From positions 5,171,501 to 5,235,500 of the forward strand of contig NZ_FNSM01000001.1 in assembly GCF_900105415.1 (NCBI RefSeq): a DNA stretch of 64,000 nt, written 5' to 3'. The translations under genes and the position numbers were made by a program. This document shows positions 31,820-39,498 of this stretch, piece by piece; the stretch's first letter is position 1, and every line of letters starts with the position of its first letter. The stretch comes from Streptomyces sp. TLI_105 (GTDB taxonomy: Bacteria; Actinomycetota; Actinomycetes; Streptomycetales; Streptomycetaceae). Under the pieces are notes generated by a model. That model saw nothing but the letters and a program-made list of their open reading frames with translations, was not told where the DNA came from and searched no databases.

Positions 31820-32677
31820 ATGAAGCTGCTGCGTGTCGGGCCGCCGGGAGCCGAGCGTCCCGCCCTGCTCGACCAGGACGGAACCCTCCGCGATCTGTCC
31901 GCCCTCGTCGACGACATCGACGGCAGTCTGCTCGCCGACGCCTCCGCCCTCGACCGCATCCGGGGCGCCGCCGGCGCCGGCGTGCTGCCCGCGCTCGACG
32001 CCACCGGGCTGCGCGTCGGCCCGCCGGTCGGCCGCATCGGCAAGGTCGTGTGCATCGGGCTGAACTACCACGGACACGCCGCCGAGACCGGCCAGGCCAC
32101 CCCCGCCGAGCCCGTCGTCTTCCTCAAAGCCGCCGACACCGTCGTCGGGCCGGACGACACCGTGCTCGTACCGCGCGGCTCGGTGAAGACCGACTGGGAG
32201 GTGGAGCTCGCCATCGTGATCGGCCGCACCGCCCGCTACCTGGAGACCGACGAGGAGGCCCTCGCGCACGTCGCCGGATACGCCGTCGCGCACGACGTCT
32301 CCGAGCGCGAGTTCCAGATCGAGCGCGGCGGCACCTGGGACAAGGGCAAGAACTGCGAGACCTTCAACCCGCTCGGCCCCTGGCTCGTCACCGCCGACGA
32401 GGTGCCGGACCCGCAGGACCTCGGCCTGAAACTGTGGGTCAACGGCGAGCTCAAGCAGGACGGACACACCTCGGACCAGATCTTCCCGGTCGCGGAGGTC
32501 GTCCGGTACGTCAGCCGGTTCATGACCCTGTACCCGGGCGACATCATCAACACCGGCACGCCCGCGGGCGTCGCCATGGGCCAGCCGGAGCCCAAGCCGT
32601 ACCTGCGCCCCGGCGACGTGGTCGAGCTGGAGGTCGAGGGCCTCGGCCGGCAGCGGCAGGAGCTCAAGAGCGCCTGA
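31820..32677 (+). CDS. fumarylacetoacetate hydrolase family protein
   Basis: A 285-residue FAH-superfamily enzyme, the group that cleaves or isomerises acylpyruvate-type substrates with a bound divalent metal. ATG 31820 follows AAGGAGAAGACC. Key parts: GKVVCIGLNYHGHAAETGQ, the metal-binding triad in DWEVELAIVIGRTARYL (Glu/Glu) with the later Asp in VAHDVSEREFQ, KNCETFNPLGPWLVT and INTGTPAGVAMG. The N-terminal 70 residues are the usual small domain. Without a pathway neighbour the substrate is open; ureidoglycolate lyase or 2-hydroxyhepta-2,4-dienedioate isomerase labels are often used for such sequences. Confidence 0.9.
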   Translation: MKLLRVGPPGAERPALLDQDGTLRDLSALVDDIDGSLLADASALDRIRGAAGAGVLPALDATGLRVGPPVGRIGKVVCIGLNYHGHAAETGQATPAEPVVFLKAADTVVGPDDTVLVPRGSVKTDWEVELAIVIGRTARYLETDEEALAHVAGYAVAHDVSEREFQIERGGTWDKGKNCETFNPLGPWLVTADEVPDPQDLGLKLWVNGELKQDGHTSDQIFPVAEVVRYVSRFMTLYPGDIINTGTPAGVAMGQPEPKPYLRPGDVVELEVEGLGRQRQELKSA

Positions 32678-32691
32678 TCCGACTGATCCGA
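32674..32691. repeat. 9-bp perfect tandem duplication at the FAH-gene stop
   Basis: CTGATCCGA (32674-32682) is repeated at once (32683-32691). The stop TGA is in the first copy and, since the period is 9, a second in-frame TGA follows. Confidence 0.85.
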
Positions 32692-32730
32692 CGGGGCCGG
32701 GCGCCGATGTCCTCGGCGTCCGGCGCCCGG

Positions 32731-32772
32731 CCGGTGGTCAGGTCCCGTCCGCCGGTGGTCAGGCCCCGTCCG
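32731..32772. repeat. 21-bp tandem duplication at the stop of the UPF0303-type gene
   Basis: A 21-bp unit beginning CCGGTGGTCAGG occurs at 32731-32751 and 32752-32772 with one mismatch. The stop codon of the - strand gene (32759-32761) is in the gene-proximal copy; the next copy supplies a further in-frame TGA. Confidence 0.85.
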
Positions 32773-33235
32773 CCGCGTACGAGTCGAGCAGTCGCTCCAG
32801 CGCCTCGACGACCAGGGCGTGGTCCTCGGCCTGCGGCAGGCCCGAGACCGTGACCGAGCCGATCACGCCCGCGCCCTCGACCGCGATCGGGAACGAACCC
32901 CCATGGGCGGCGTACCGGTCGGGGTCGAGGCGCGAGGACGCCTCGAACGTCGTCCCCTTGGCCCGGAAACGGGCCCCGACCAGGAACGAGCTCTCTCCGT
33001 ACCGCTCGACGACCCGCCGCTTGCGGTCGATCCAGGCGTCGTTGTCCGCGCTGGACCCCGGCAGCGCGCAGTGGAACAGCTGCTGCGCCCCGCGCCGGAC
33101 GTCGATCGCGACGGGGGCCCTCCGCTCCCGGCCCAGGCCGACGAGGAGGGTGCCGAGCGTCCAGGCGTCCTCGTACGTGAACCGGGGGAGCGTCAGGCGG
33201 GCCTCCTGGGCCTCCAGTTCGGCGATCTCGGTCAC
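32759..33235 (-). CDS. UPF0303 / heme-degrading-domain-like protein
   Basis: A 158-residue protein of the UPF0303 (DUF336, GlcG/HbpS-like) fold. GTG 33235 overlaps the oxidoreductase stop as GTGA, showing coupling. Family features are EARLTLPRFTYEDAWTLG, APVAIDVRRGAQQLFHCALP, DNDAWIDRKRRVVERYGESS and HGGSFPIAVEGAGVIGSVTVSGLPQAEDH at the C-terminus. Proteins of this type bind heme or act as small-ligand sensors in some species, but the role beside a Gfo/Idh/MocA dehydrogenase is unproven. Confidence 0.85.
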   Translation of the reverse strand: MTEIAELEAQEARLTLPRFTYEDAWTLGTLLVGLGRERRAPVAIDVRRGAQQLFHCALPGSSADNDAWIDRKRRVVERYGESSFLVGARFRAKGTTFEASSRLDPDRYAAHGGSFPIAVEGAGVIGSVTVSGLPQAEDHALVVEALERLLDSYAADGA

Positions 33236-34320
33236 AGCTTCACCGTGGTTCCCTCGCGGGCCGACCGCCGTGCCGCCTCCAGGACGTCGAGGGCGGCGGC
33301 CGCCTCGTGCGCGGTGACCGGGTTCTCGCCGGTGCCGCGCACCGCGGCGGCGACGGCCGCGTAGTACGCCGGATAGTCGCCGGGCAGCGACTCCACCGGG
33401 GTGCCGCCGCCGGTCAGCGGAGACTCGCCGGCGCCGAGCCGGCCCCACAGCTCCTCGGGCTCGGCGCCCCAGACGGCGCCCGGCTCCGGCCGCAGCCCCT
33501 CGCGGAGGGCGGCCTCCTGCGGGTCGAGTCCGTACTTCACGAAGCCCGCGCGCTGCCCGAGCACCCGGAAGCGGGGGCCGAGCTGGGCGGTGGTGGCGCT
33601 CACGTACAGGTGGGAGCGGACCCCGTTCGCGTGGGTGAGCGCGAGGAAGGTGTCGTCGTCGGCCTCGGCGCCCGGCCGGCGCACGTCCGACTCGGCGTAC
33701 ACCGAGACGACCGGGCCGAAGAGGACGAGGGCCTGGTCGACGACGTGGCTGCCCAGGTCGTACAGGAGCCCGCCGATCTCCTCCGGCGCGCCCGACTCGC
33801 GCCAGCCGCCCTTGGGCCGCGGGCGCCACCGCTCGAAGCGGGACTCGAAGCGCTGGACCTCGCCGAGCGCGTCCTCGTCGAGCAGCCGGCGCAGCGTGCG
33901 GAAGTCGCCGTCCCAGCGGCGGTTCTGGAAGACCGAGAGCAGCAGGCCGCGCTCCTCGGCGAGGGCGGCGAGCGCGCGGGCCTCGGCGGCGGTCCCGGCG
34001 AGCGGCTTGTCGACGACGACCGGGAGGCCGGCCTCCAGGGCGGCCGTGGCGACGGCGACGTGCGTCTTGTTGGGGGAGGCGACGACGACCAGGTCCAGCT
34101 CGTCCGTCCCCCGCTCCCACAGCTCCTCGGGGCGGGCGGCGACCCGGACGCCGGGGTGGGCGGCACGGGCCTCGGCGGCCCGCTCGGGGTTGCCGGTGGT
34201 GACGGCGGCGAGGACGAGGTCCTCGGAGGCGGCGATCAGCGGGGCGTGGAAGACGGAGCCCGCGAGGCCGTAGCCGACGAGTCCGACGCGGAGCGGGGTG
34301 CGGGGGTCGGTGCCAGTCAT
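33232..34320 (-). CDS. Gfo/Idh/MocA family NAD(P)-dependent oxidoreductase
   Basis: A 362-residue dehydrogenase, typically acting on sugars or cyclitols. Rossmann motif VGLVGYGLAGSVFHAPLIAA at the N-terminus, then LVVVASPNKTHVAVATAALE and the signature VVDKPLAGTAAEA with the Lys used in catalysis, followed by GGLLYDLGSHVVDQALVLFG with Asp and His. ATG 34320 has GGAACG close by; GTG 34329 is possible. It is divergent from a ROK regulator across 56 bp holding an inverted repeat, so sugar control is likely. Confidence 0.92.
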   Translation of the reverse strand: MTGTDPRTPLRVGLVGYGLAGSVFHAPLIAASEDLVLAAVTTGNPERAAEARAAHPGVRVAARPEELWERGTDELDLVVVASPNKTHVAVATAALEAGLPVVVDKPLAGTAAEARALAALAEERGLLLSVFQNRRWDGDFRTLRRLLDEDALGEVQRFESRFERWRPRPKGGWRESGAPEEIGGLLYDLGSHVVDQALVLFGPVVSVYAESDVRRPGAEADDDTFLALTHANGVRSHLYVSATTAQLGPRFRVLGQRAGFVKYGLDPQEAALREGLRPEPGAVWGAEPEELWGRLGAGESPLTGGGTPVESLPGDYPAYYAAVAAAVRGTGENPVTAHEAAAALDVLEAARRSAREGTTVKL

Positions 34321-34326
34321 GCGTTC

Positions 34327-34353
34327 CACTTAAGCAACGCTGTTGCCAAAGTG
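34327..34353. promoter_or_regulatory. inverted repeat in the ROK/oxidoreductase divergent promoter
   Basis: CACTT-aa-GCAAC-gct-GTTGC-ca-AAGTG: arms of 5+5 bp paired around a 3-bp centre, 24 bp from the ROK start and 7 bp from the oxidoreductase start. Likely operator for the ROK protein; by position it would block both genes. Confidence 0.7.
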
Positions 34354-34376
34354 CAAGCGACCGCCACAATGGGGGA

Positions 34377-35723
34377 GTGAGGAAAGACCTGGTGGGAGTG
34401 AACGTGCCGGCCCTGCGCAGCCACAACGCGGCGCTCGTGCTCGACCTGCTGCGCACGGCGGGGGAGACCGGGATCAGCCGCCTGGAGCTGGCCGAGCGGA
34501 CCGGGCTCACCCCGCAGGCCGTCAGCAAGATCACCGCGAGGCTCCGGGCCGAGGGCCTCGCCACGGAGGCCGGCCACCGCGCCTCGACCGGCGGCAAGCC
34601 CCGCACGGTCCTGCGGCTGGTGCCCTCCGCCGCGTACGCCGTCGGCGTCCACCTCGACCGCGACCAGCTGACGACCCTCCTGGCCGACCTCGCGGGCGCG
34701 ACCGCCGCCCTGCGCCGCCGCCCCGTGGACCTGGGCGCGGGTCCGGGCCCGGTCCTGGACGCCGTGACGGAGGAGGTACGGGCGCTGCTCGCCATGGTTC
34801 CGGGGGACGGGGGCGCGATCTCGCACGGCGCGCACTCGCCGGGGCCGGCCCTGCCCGACGCAGCCCTGCCGGGCGGAGGCCGGCCCGGCGCGGCCCCGCC
34901 CGGCGGGAGCCTGCCCGGCGGAGGCTTGCCTGACGGAGGGCCGCCCGGCGGAGGCCTGCCGGGCGGGAGCCTGCCTGACGGAGGCCTGCCGAGCGCGGCC
35001 CCGCCCGGCGAGACCCTGCTCGCCGCGGCCCCGCCCGGCGAAAGCGCGCCCGGGGCGGACCCCGGCCTCCGCCCCGGCCCCCGCCCCGGGCGTGTCCTCG
35101 GCGTCGGGGTCGCCATGCCCGGGCCGCTGGATCATCGCGCCGGGGTGACCGGCCGGGTGACCGGCTTTCCCGAGTGGGCCGGCCGTCCCGTACGGGACGA
35201 GCTGACGGCCCGCCTCGGGCTGCCCGTCGTCCTCGACAAGGACACCAACGCCGCCGCCCTCGGCCTCGCCCTGCGCCCCGCTGCCCCCGGCTCCTTCGCC
35301 TACGTCCACCTCGGTACGGGCCTCGGCGCCGGCCTCGTCCTCGGCGGCGCGCCGCTGCGCGGGGACAGGACCGGGGCGGGCGAGCTCGGCCACCAGACCG
35401 TCCAGCTCGACGGTCCGCCGTGCGGCTGCGGCGGGCGCGGCTGCCTGGAGGTCCTGTGCCTGGCGGCCGTCGCGCGCGGCGAACACGACGAGGCCGCGCG
35501 GATCCTGGGCGTGGGGGCGGCCAACCTCGTCCGGCTCCTCGACATCGACCAGGTCCTCCTGGGCGGCCGGGTGGTGCTGGCCGCGCCGGAGGTCTTCGCG
35601 GCGGGCGTACGGGAGGTGCTGGGCGGCCTCGGCCTGGCGACCCCCGTGGGCCTCGCGACCGGCCGGGACGCCGTGGCGGAGGGCGCGGCGTGGCTGACGC
35701 GGGCGCCGGTCTTCGGGAAGTAG
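34377..35723 (+). CDS. ROK-family transcriptional regulator with low-complexity insertion
   Basis: A 448-residue ROK repressor: N-terminal winged helix (ISRLELAERTGLTPQAVSKI, residues 33-52), then a sugar-kinase-like sensor domain with DKDTNAAALG, HLGTGLGAGLVLGG and the zinc motif CGCGGRGCLEVLC. Residues about 150-235 are a Gly/Pro-rich insertion made of short repeats (LPGGGLPDGGPPGGGLPGG) lying between the first strand of the sensor domain and VLGVGVAMPGPL, where no such block is expected. Otherwise the length would be about 365, near the family norm. GTG 34377 has GGGGGA upstream. It is divergent from the oxidoreductase it presumably controls. Confidence 0.88.
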   Translation: MRKDLVGVNVPALRSHNAALVLDLLRTAGETGISRLELAERTGLTPQAVSKITARLRAEGLATEAGHRASTGGKPRTVLRLVPSAAYAVGVHLDRDQLTTLLADLAGATAALRRRPVDLGAGPGPVLDAVTEEVRALLAMVPGDGGAISHGAHSPGPALPDAALPGGGRPGAAPPGGSLPGGGLPDGGPPGGGLPGGSLPDGGLPSAAPPGETLLAAAPPGESAPGADPGLRPGPRPGRVLGVGVAMPGPLDHRAGVTGRVTGFPEWAGRPVRDELTARLGLPVVLDKDTNAAALGLALRPAAPGSFAYVHLGTGLGAGLVLGGAPLRGDRTGAGELGHQTVQLDGPPCGCGGRGCLEVLCLAAVARGEHDEAARILGVGAANLVRLLDIDQVLLGGRVVLAAPEVFAAGVREVLGGLGLATPVGLATGRDAVAEGAAWLTRAPVFGK

Positions 35724-35737
35724 ACGAAACCCTGGTC

Positions 35738-35752
35738 TTCCGATCATCGGAA
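35738..35752. promoter_or_regulatory. 15-bp palindrome after the ROK gene
   Basis: TTCCGAT-C-ATCGGAA is a perfect palindrome, 15 bp past the ROK stop and 136 bp before the next gene. The 165-bp gap also has a GGGGGGTTCCCCC hairpin. Terminator or operator; undecided. Confidence 0.45.
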
Positions 35753-35888
35753 AGTAGGCCGATCGAGCGGATGTGTCGGTCCTAACGGGGGGTTCCCCCG
35801 GCGTCGCTGACCCGCCCGTCCCCTCCCGCGTGGCAGCGTCTCCGCCGTTCCCTGCCCTTCAGGACCTAGCAGCAAAGGCACCCCTCCC

Positions 35889-36761
35889 ATGGCCCCCGCC
35901 CCCCTGCGTCCGCGCGGCGTCCGCGTCGCCGTGACCGTGGCCGCCGCCACGGCCGCCCCGCTCGTGATCGTCGCCCCGGCCCCCGCCGCCCCCGCGCCCG
36001 ACCCGCCCACCCCCGCCTGCGGCACCCCCGACGGCGGTGGCTTCCCCCTGGACACCCGGATCCACGGGGGGCCGGACGACTATCCGGCGGGCGGACCGTT
36101 CCAGGGCTGGAAGCTGGACCTCACCAACACCACCGACGCCCCCTGCTCGGGCGTCCACCCGGTGCTCGTCCTCACCGACCGCGACCGGGCCCTGCGCCCG
36201 GAGCAGATCCGGTTCGAGTTCTACGACGCCGGGTCGGCGCTCTGGCGTCCGGTGGCCTTCGAGTCGACCGAGGACGCCGAGAACGTGGGCGCGTTCACCG
36301 GTTTCGGCGGCTTCGCGGTGCCGGCAGGCCGGACGCTCACCGTCCCCGTGCGCCTGGCGTTCGAGGCGGGGACGCCGCCCGACGAGGTCGTCGTGAACGC
36401 GGCGGTCGTGCAGCGCCAGGGCGAGGACGGCGACTGGGTCGGCGAGTCCGGCGACTACCGCCTGACCGTGGGCCCCGCCGGGCCCGGCACCCCCACCGCG
36501 CCTGCCGCGACTCCCACACCCGACACGACCCGCACGCCCCACCCGTCGGCGCCGCCCGCCAAGGAGACCCGCCCGCCGACCCCCAGCGCGCCCGCCACCC
36601 GGAGCCCGGAGAGACCCGCCGACGCGGCGCCGGACCGCGAACTGGCCGGTACAGGAAGGGAGTCGGAGGAGTACGCGCGCGTCCTCGTCCCGCTCGCCGC
36701 AGGCCTCCTCCTGCTCGGCGCGGTGCTGCTGCGGGCCGCCCGCCGCCCCCGGCACCGCTGA
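35889..36761 (+). CDS. secreted cell-wall protein with LAGTG sorting signal
   Basis: A 290-residue exported protein. Signal peptide (residues 1-37, RVAVTVAAATAAPLVIVAPA), a beta-sandwich-like domain to about residue 195 with two Cys (FPLDTRIHGGPDDYPAGG, then FQGWKLDLTNTTDAPCSGVH), a Pro/Thr wall-spanning linker, then LAGTG, a hydrophobic helix VLVPLAAGLLLLGAVLL and the basic tail RAARRPRHR. LAXTG is the signal preferred by Streptomyces class E sortases, one of which is encoded at 27673. The function of the domain is unknown. ATG 35889 has no strong ribosome site. Confidence 0.85.
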   Translation: MAPAPLRPRGVRVAVTVAAATAAPLVIVAPAPAAPAPDPPTPACGTPDGGGFPLDTRIHGGPDDYPAGGPFQGWKLDLTNTTDAPCSGVHPVLVLTDRDRALRPEQIRFEFYDAGSALWRPVAFESTEDAENVGAFTGFGGFAVPAGRTLTVPVRLAFEAGTPPDEVVVNAAVVQRQGEDGDWVGESGDYRLTVGPAGPGTPTAPAATPTPDTTRTPHPSAPPAKETRPPTPSAPATRSPERPADAAPDRELAGTGRESEEYARVLVPLAAGLLLLGAVLLRAARRPRHR

Positions 36762-36811
36762 GCCATGCTCCGTACACCTTCCCGTTCATCCCGGTCTGCG
36801 ACCATCCCCGG

Positions 36812-37570
36812 ATGAACTACCAGACCAGCCCCGGCGCCCCCGTCCGCTCCGGCATCCCCGAGCACGGCCGCGTCCCCAAGTACTACGCCGTCAAGGCCAA
36901 GATCGCCCTGTTGGTCGACGAGTTGGGGGAGGGCGGGCTGCTGCCCACCGAGCGCGATCTCGCCGTCCGGTACGAGGTGTCCCGCGAGACCGTCCGGCAG
37001 GCGCTGCGCGAACTGCTCCTGGAGGGGCGGCTGCGCCGCCAGGGCCGGGGCACGGTCGTCGCCGGCCCCAAGCTGGAGCAGCCCCTCTCGCTCGCCAGCT
37101 ACACGGAGGGCGTGCGTCGCCAGGGCCGCCGCCCCGGCCGCAGCCTGATCTCGCTCGACCGCTTCCCCTGCCCGGAGGCGCTCGCCCCCGAGGTCGGCGC
37201 CGAACGGGGCGAGCCCGTCTGGCACATGGAGCGCGTGCTGCTCGCCGACGACGAGCGGGTCGGCCTGGAGAGCACGTACGTCTCCGAGGCCCGCGCCCCC
37301 CGTCTGGACACCGAGTTCGACCCGGACTCCTCCTTCTACGCCTATCTGCACGACCGGCTCGGCATCTCCTTCGGCGACGCCGACGAGCGCATCGAGACCG
37401 TCCTCGCGACCCCGCGCGAGGCCCTGCTCATCGGCACGCCGCCGGCGCTGCCGATGCTGCTGCTCCACCGCGTCTCCCGGGACACCGCGGGGCGGCCCCT
37501 GGAGCGCGTCCGCACGCTCTACCGGGGGGACCGGTTCAGCTTCACCGCCCATCTGGGGCGGCAGGGCTGA
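36812..37570 (+). CDS. GntR-family regulator (HutC type) of the phosphonate cluster
   Basis: A 252-residue repressor with an N-terminal winged helix (LLPTERDLAVRYEVSRETVRQALREL, residues 43-68; recognition helix SRETVRQALR) and a UTRA ligand domain (EPVWHMERVLLADDERVGLE and ERVRTLYRGDRFSF). ATG 36812 is 51 bp after the preceding gene; no clear ribosome site. It is the first gene of a run with phosphonate-use genes, so an aminoalkylphosphonate or its breakdown product is the likely inducer. The motif TAACGGGTCTGGTCCAA at 37594 is a candidate binding site. The description splits the helix only for clarity. Confidence 0.88.
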   Translation: MNYQTSPGAPVRSGIPEHGRVPKYYAVKAKIALLVDELGEGGLLPTERDLAVRYEVSRETVRQALRELLLEGRLRRQGRGTVVAGPKLEQPLSLASYTEGVRRQGRRPGRSLISLDRFPCPEALAPEVGAERGEPVWHMERVLLADDERVGLESTYVSEARAPRLDTEFDPDSSFYAYLHDRLGISFGDADERIETVLATPREALLIGTPPALPMLLLHRVSRDTAGRPLERVRTLYRGDRFSFTAHLGRQG

Positions 37571-37580
37571 CCACGCGCGA

Positions 37581-37610
37581 GGTAACGGAACGGTAACGGG
37601 TCTGGTCCAA
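37581..37610. promoter_or_regulatory. candidate PhoP box and GntR motif before the phosphonate operon
   Basis: On the - strand GTTACC-GTTCC-GTTACC (37581-37597) is a direct repeat with an 11-bp period, like PhoP boxes of Streptomyces (GTTCACC-type units). The overlapping TAACGGGTCTGGTCCAA (37594-37610) recurs with three changes at 43356-43372. Both suggest control by phosphate and by the cluster's own regulator. Confidence 0.55.
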
Positions 37611-37684
37611 GCTTGTCGGTCCGTTCACCGTCCCGTCGTCCCCCGGATCCGTCCGGTCCACCCGTCCCCGCGACCGTCGACGTC

Positions 37685-38806
37685 ATGAAGGTGATCGTCG
37701 TAGGAGCCGGCGTGGTGGGAACCATGCACGCCTGGCACGCAGTGGAACGCGGCCACGAGGTCGTACACATCGAGCGCGAGGCCGAGGCGCGCGGGGCCTC
37801 CCTCCGCAACTTCGGCCAGATCTGGGTGAGCGGACGGGCGGGCGGCGAGGAGCTCGACACCGCGCTGCGCGCCCGCGAACTGTGGGAGGGCATCGGCGCC
37901 CGCGTCCCCGGCCTCGGCTTCCGGGCCATCGGCTCCCTCACCCCCGTGCGGGGTGCGCTCGAACTCGCCGTCGCCGAGGCCGCCGTGGCCCGCCCCGACG
38001 CCGCCGCCCGCGGCTACAAGCTCCTCACCGCCGACGAGGCGCGGGCGATCAACCCCGCCCTGCGCGGGGCGTTCGAGGCCGCCCTGTGGTGCGAGCGGGA
38101 CGCGGCCGTCGAACCGCGCCTCGCCCAGCTCGCCCTCCGCGAGGCCCTCCTCGCCACCGGCCGCTACACCTTCCTGCCGAACCGCGAGGTCCGGGACGTG
38201 GTCGGCGAGAACGCGGTCCGCGACGACCGGGGCCAGACCCACACCGGCGACGCCGTCGTCCTGTGCACCGGCGCCTGGCTCTCCGGCCTCGTCCGCGAGG
38301 TCGCCGGCGAGATACCGGTCCGCCGCGTCCGGCTCCAGATGATGCAGACCGCGCCCCTCGGCGAGCCGCTCACCACCTCCGTCGCCGACGCCGACTCCTT
38401 CCGCTACTACCCGGCCTACGCCTCCCCCGCCCTCGACGCCCTCAACGAGGGCCAGGCGCAGGATCCCACCGCCGCCACCCACAAGATGCAGCTGCTCATG
38501 GTGCAGCGGCTCGACGGCGGACTGACCATCGGCGACACCCACGAGTACGAGCACCCCTTCGCCTTCGACACCCTCGAAGACCCCTACGAGCACCTCACCC
38601 GCGTCGTCGAGTCCTTCCTCGGCCGCCCGCTGCCGAAGATCCGGCGCCGCTGGGCCGGGGTGTACGCGCAGTGCGTCGACACCAGCCGGGTCGTGCACCG
38701 CCAGCGGGTCCGCGACGGCGTCTGGCTGGTGACCGGGCCCGGCGGCCGAGGCATGACCTGCTCGCCCGCCATCGCCGAGACGACCGCGAACGAACTGGGC
38801 TGGTGA
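37685..38806 (+). CDS. FAD-dependent oxidoreductase of phosphonate catabolism (TIGR03364-like)
   Basis: A 373-residue DAO-family flavoenzyme. MKVIVVGAGVVGTMHAWHAV is the FAD-binding Rossmann motif, HIEREAEARGASLRNFGQIW follows, and GDAVVLCTGAWLSGLV and GVWLVTGPGGRGMTCSPA close the site. Enzymes of this branch occur with PhnX-like hydrolases and aminoethylphosphonate transporters and are thought to oxidise 2-aminoethylphosphonate or its N-methyl form to phosphonoacetaldehyde. ATG 37685 has no ribosome site, so a leaderless message is possible. Its stop overlaps the next gene as GTGA. Confidence 0.87.
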   Translation: MKVIVVGAGVVGTMHAWHAVERGHEVVHIEREAEARGASLRNFGQIWVSGRAGGEELDTALRARELWEGIGARVPGLGFRAIGSLTPVRGALELAVAEAAVARPDAAARGYKLLTADEARAINPALRGAFEAALWCERDAAVEPRLAQLALREALLATGRYTFLPNREVRDVVGENAVRDDRGQTHTGDAVVLCTGAWLSGLVREVAGEIPVRRVRLQMMQTAPLGEPLTTSVADADSFRYYPAYASPALDALNEGQAQDPTAATHKMQLLMVQRLDGGLTIGDTHEYEHPFAFDTLEDPYEHLTRVVESFLGRPLPKIRRRWAGVYAQCVDTSRVVHRQRVRDGVWLVTGPGGRGMTCSPAIAETTANELGW

Positions 38807-39498
38807 ACGAGATGACCGACATGAACCTCGTCGTACTGGACATGGCAGGCACCACCGTCGCCGACGGCGGCCTCGTCGAGCAGGCCTTCACGGCCGCCGC
38901 CGAACGCCTCGGCGAAGACCCCGCCACGATGATCGACTACGTCCGCGCCACCATGGGCGAGTCCAAGATCTCCGTCTTCCGCCACCTCTTCGGCGGCGAC
39001 GAGACCCGCGCCCAGGAGGCCAACCTCGCCTTCGAGGCGGCCTACGGGGAGCTGGTCTCCGGCGGACTGATCGCGCCCGTCCCCGGTGCGGCCGAGGTGA
39101 TCGCCGACCTCCGCGAAGAGGGCCGGGCGGTCGTCCTCACCACCGGCTTCGCCCGGGTCACCCAGGACGCCATCCTCGACGCCCTCGGCTGGCGGGACCT
39201 CGTCGAGCTGACCCTCTGCCCGGCGGACGCGGGCGGCCGGGGGCGCCCCTACCCGGACATGGTCCTCGCCGCCCTCCTCCGCACCGGAGTCGTGGACGAC
39301 GTCCGCCAGGTGGCCGTCGCGGGCGACACCTCGTACGACATGCTCAGCGGCGTCCGCTCCGGCGCCGGGATCGTCGCGGGCGTCCTGACCGGCGCGCACG
39401 ACGAAACCGCCCTCAAGGAGCACGGCGCCACGCACGTCCTCTCCTCGGTCGCGGAACTGCCCGGACTGATACGGGAGCACGAGGAGCACGGCGCATGA
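38803..39498 (+). CDS. phosphonatase-like HAD hydrolase (PhnX-like, TIGR03351)
   Basis: HAD-superfamily hydrolase of about 231 residues, close to phosphonoacetaldehyde hydrolase. Motif I is VVLDMAGTTVADGG (nucleophile Asp), motif II LTTGFAR, motif III/IV GRPYPDMVLAALL and VAGDTSYDMLSG. In the cap region, ATMGESKISVFRHLF holds a Lys in the place where PhnX has its Schiff-base Lys. The expected role is C-P bond cleavage of the aldehyde made by the flavoenzyme, giving acetaldehyde and phosphate. GTG 38803 overlaps the previous stop; ATG 38812 and 38821 are alternatives. Confidence 0.85.
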   Translation: MNEMTDMNLVVLDMAGTTVADGGLVEQAFTAAAERLGEDPATMIDYVRATMGESKISVFRHLFGGDETRAQEANLAFEAAYGELVSGGLIAPVPGAAEVIADLREEGRAVVLTTGFARVTQDAILDALGWRDLVELTLCPADAGGRGRPYPDMVLAALLRTGVVDDVRQVAVAGDTSYDMLSGVRSGAGIVAGVLTGAHDETALKEHGATHVLSSVAELPGLIREHEEHGA

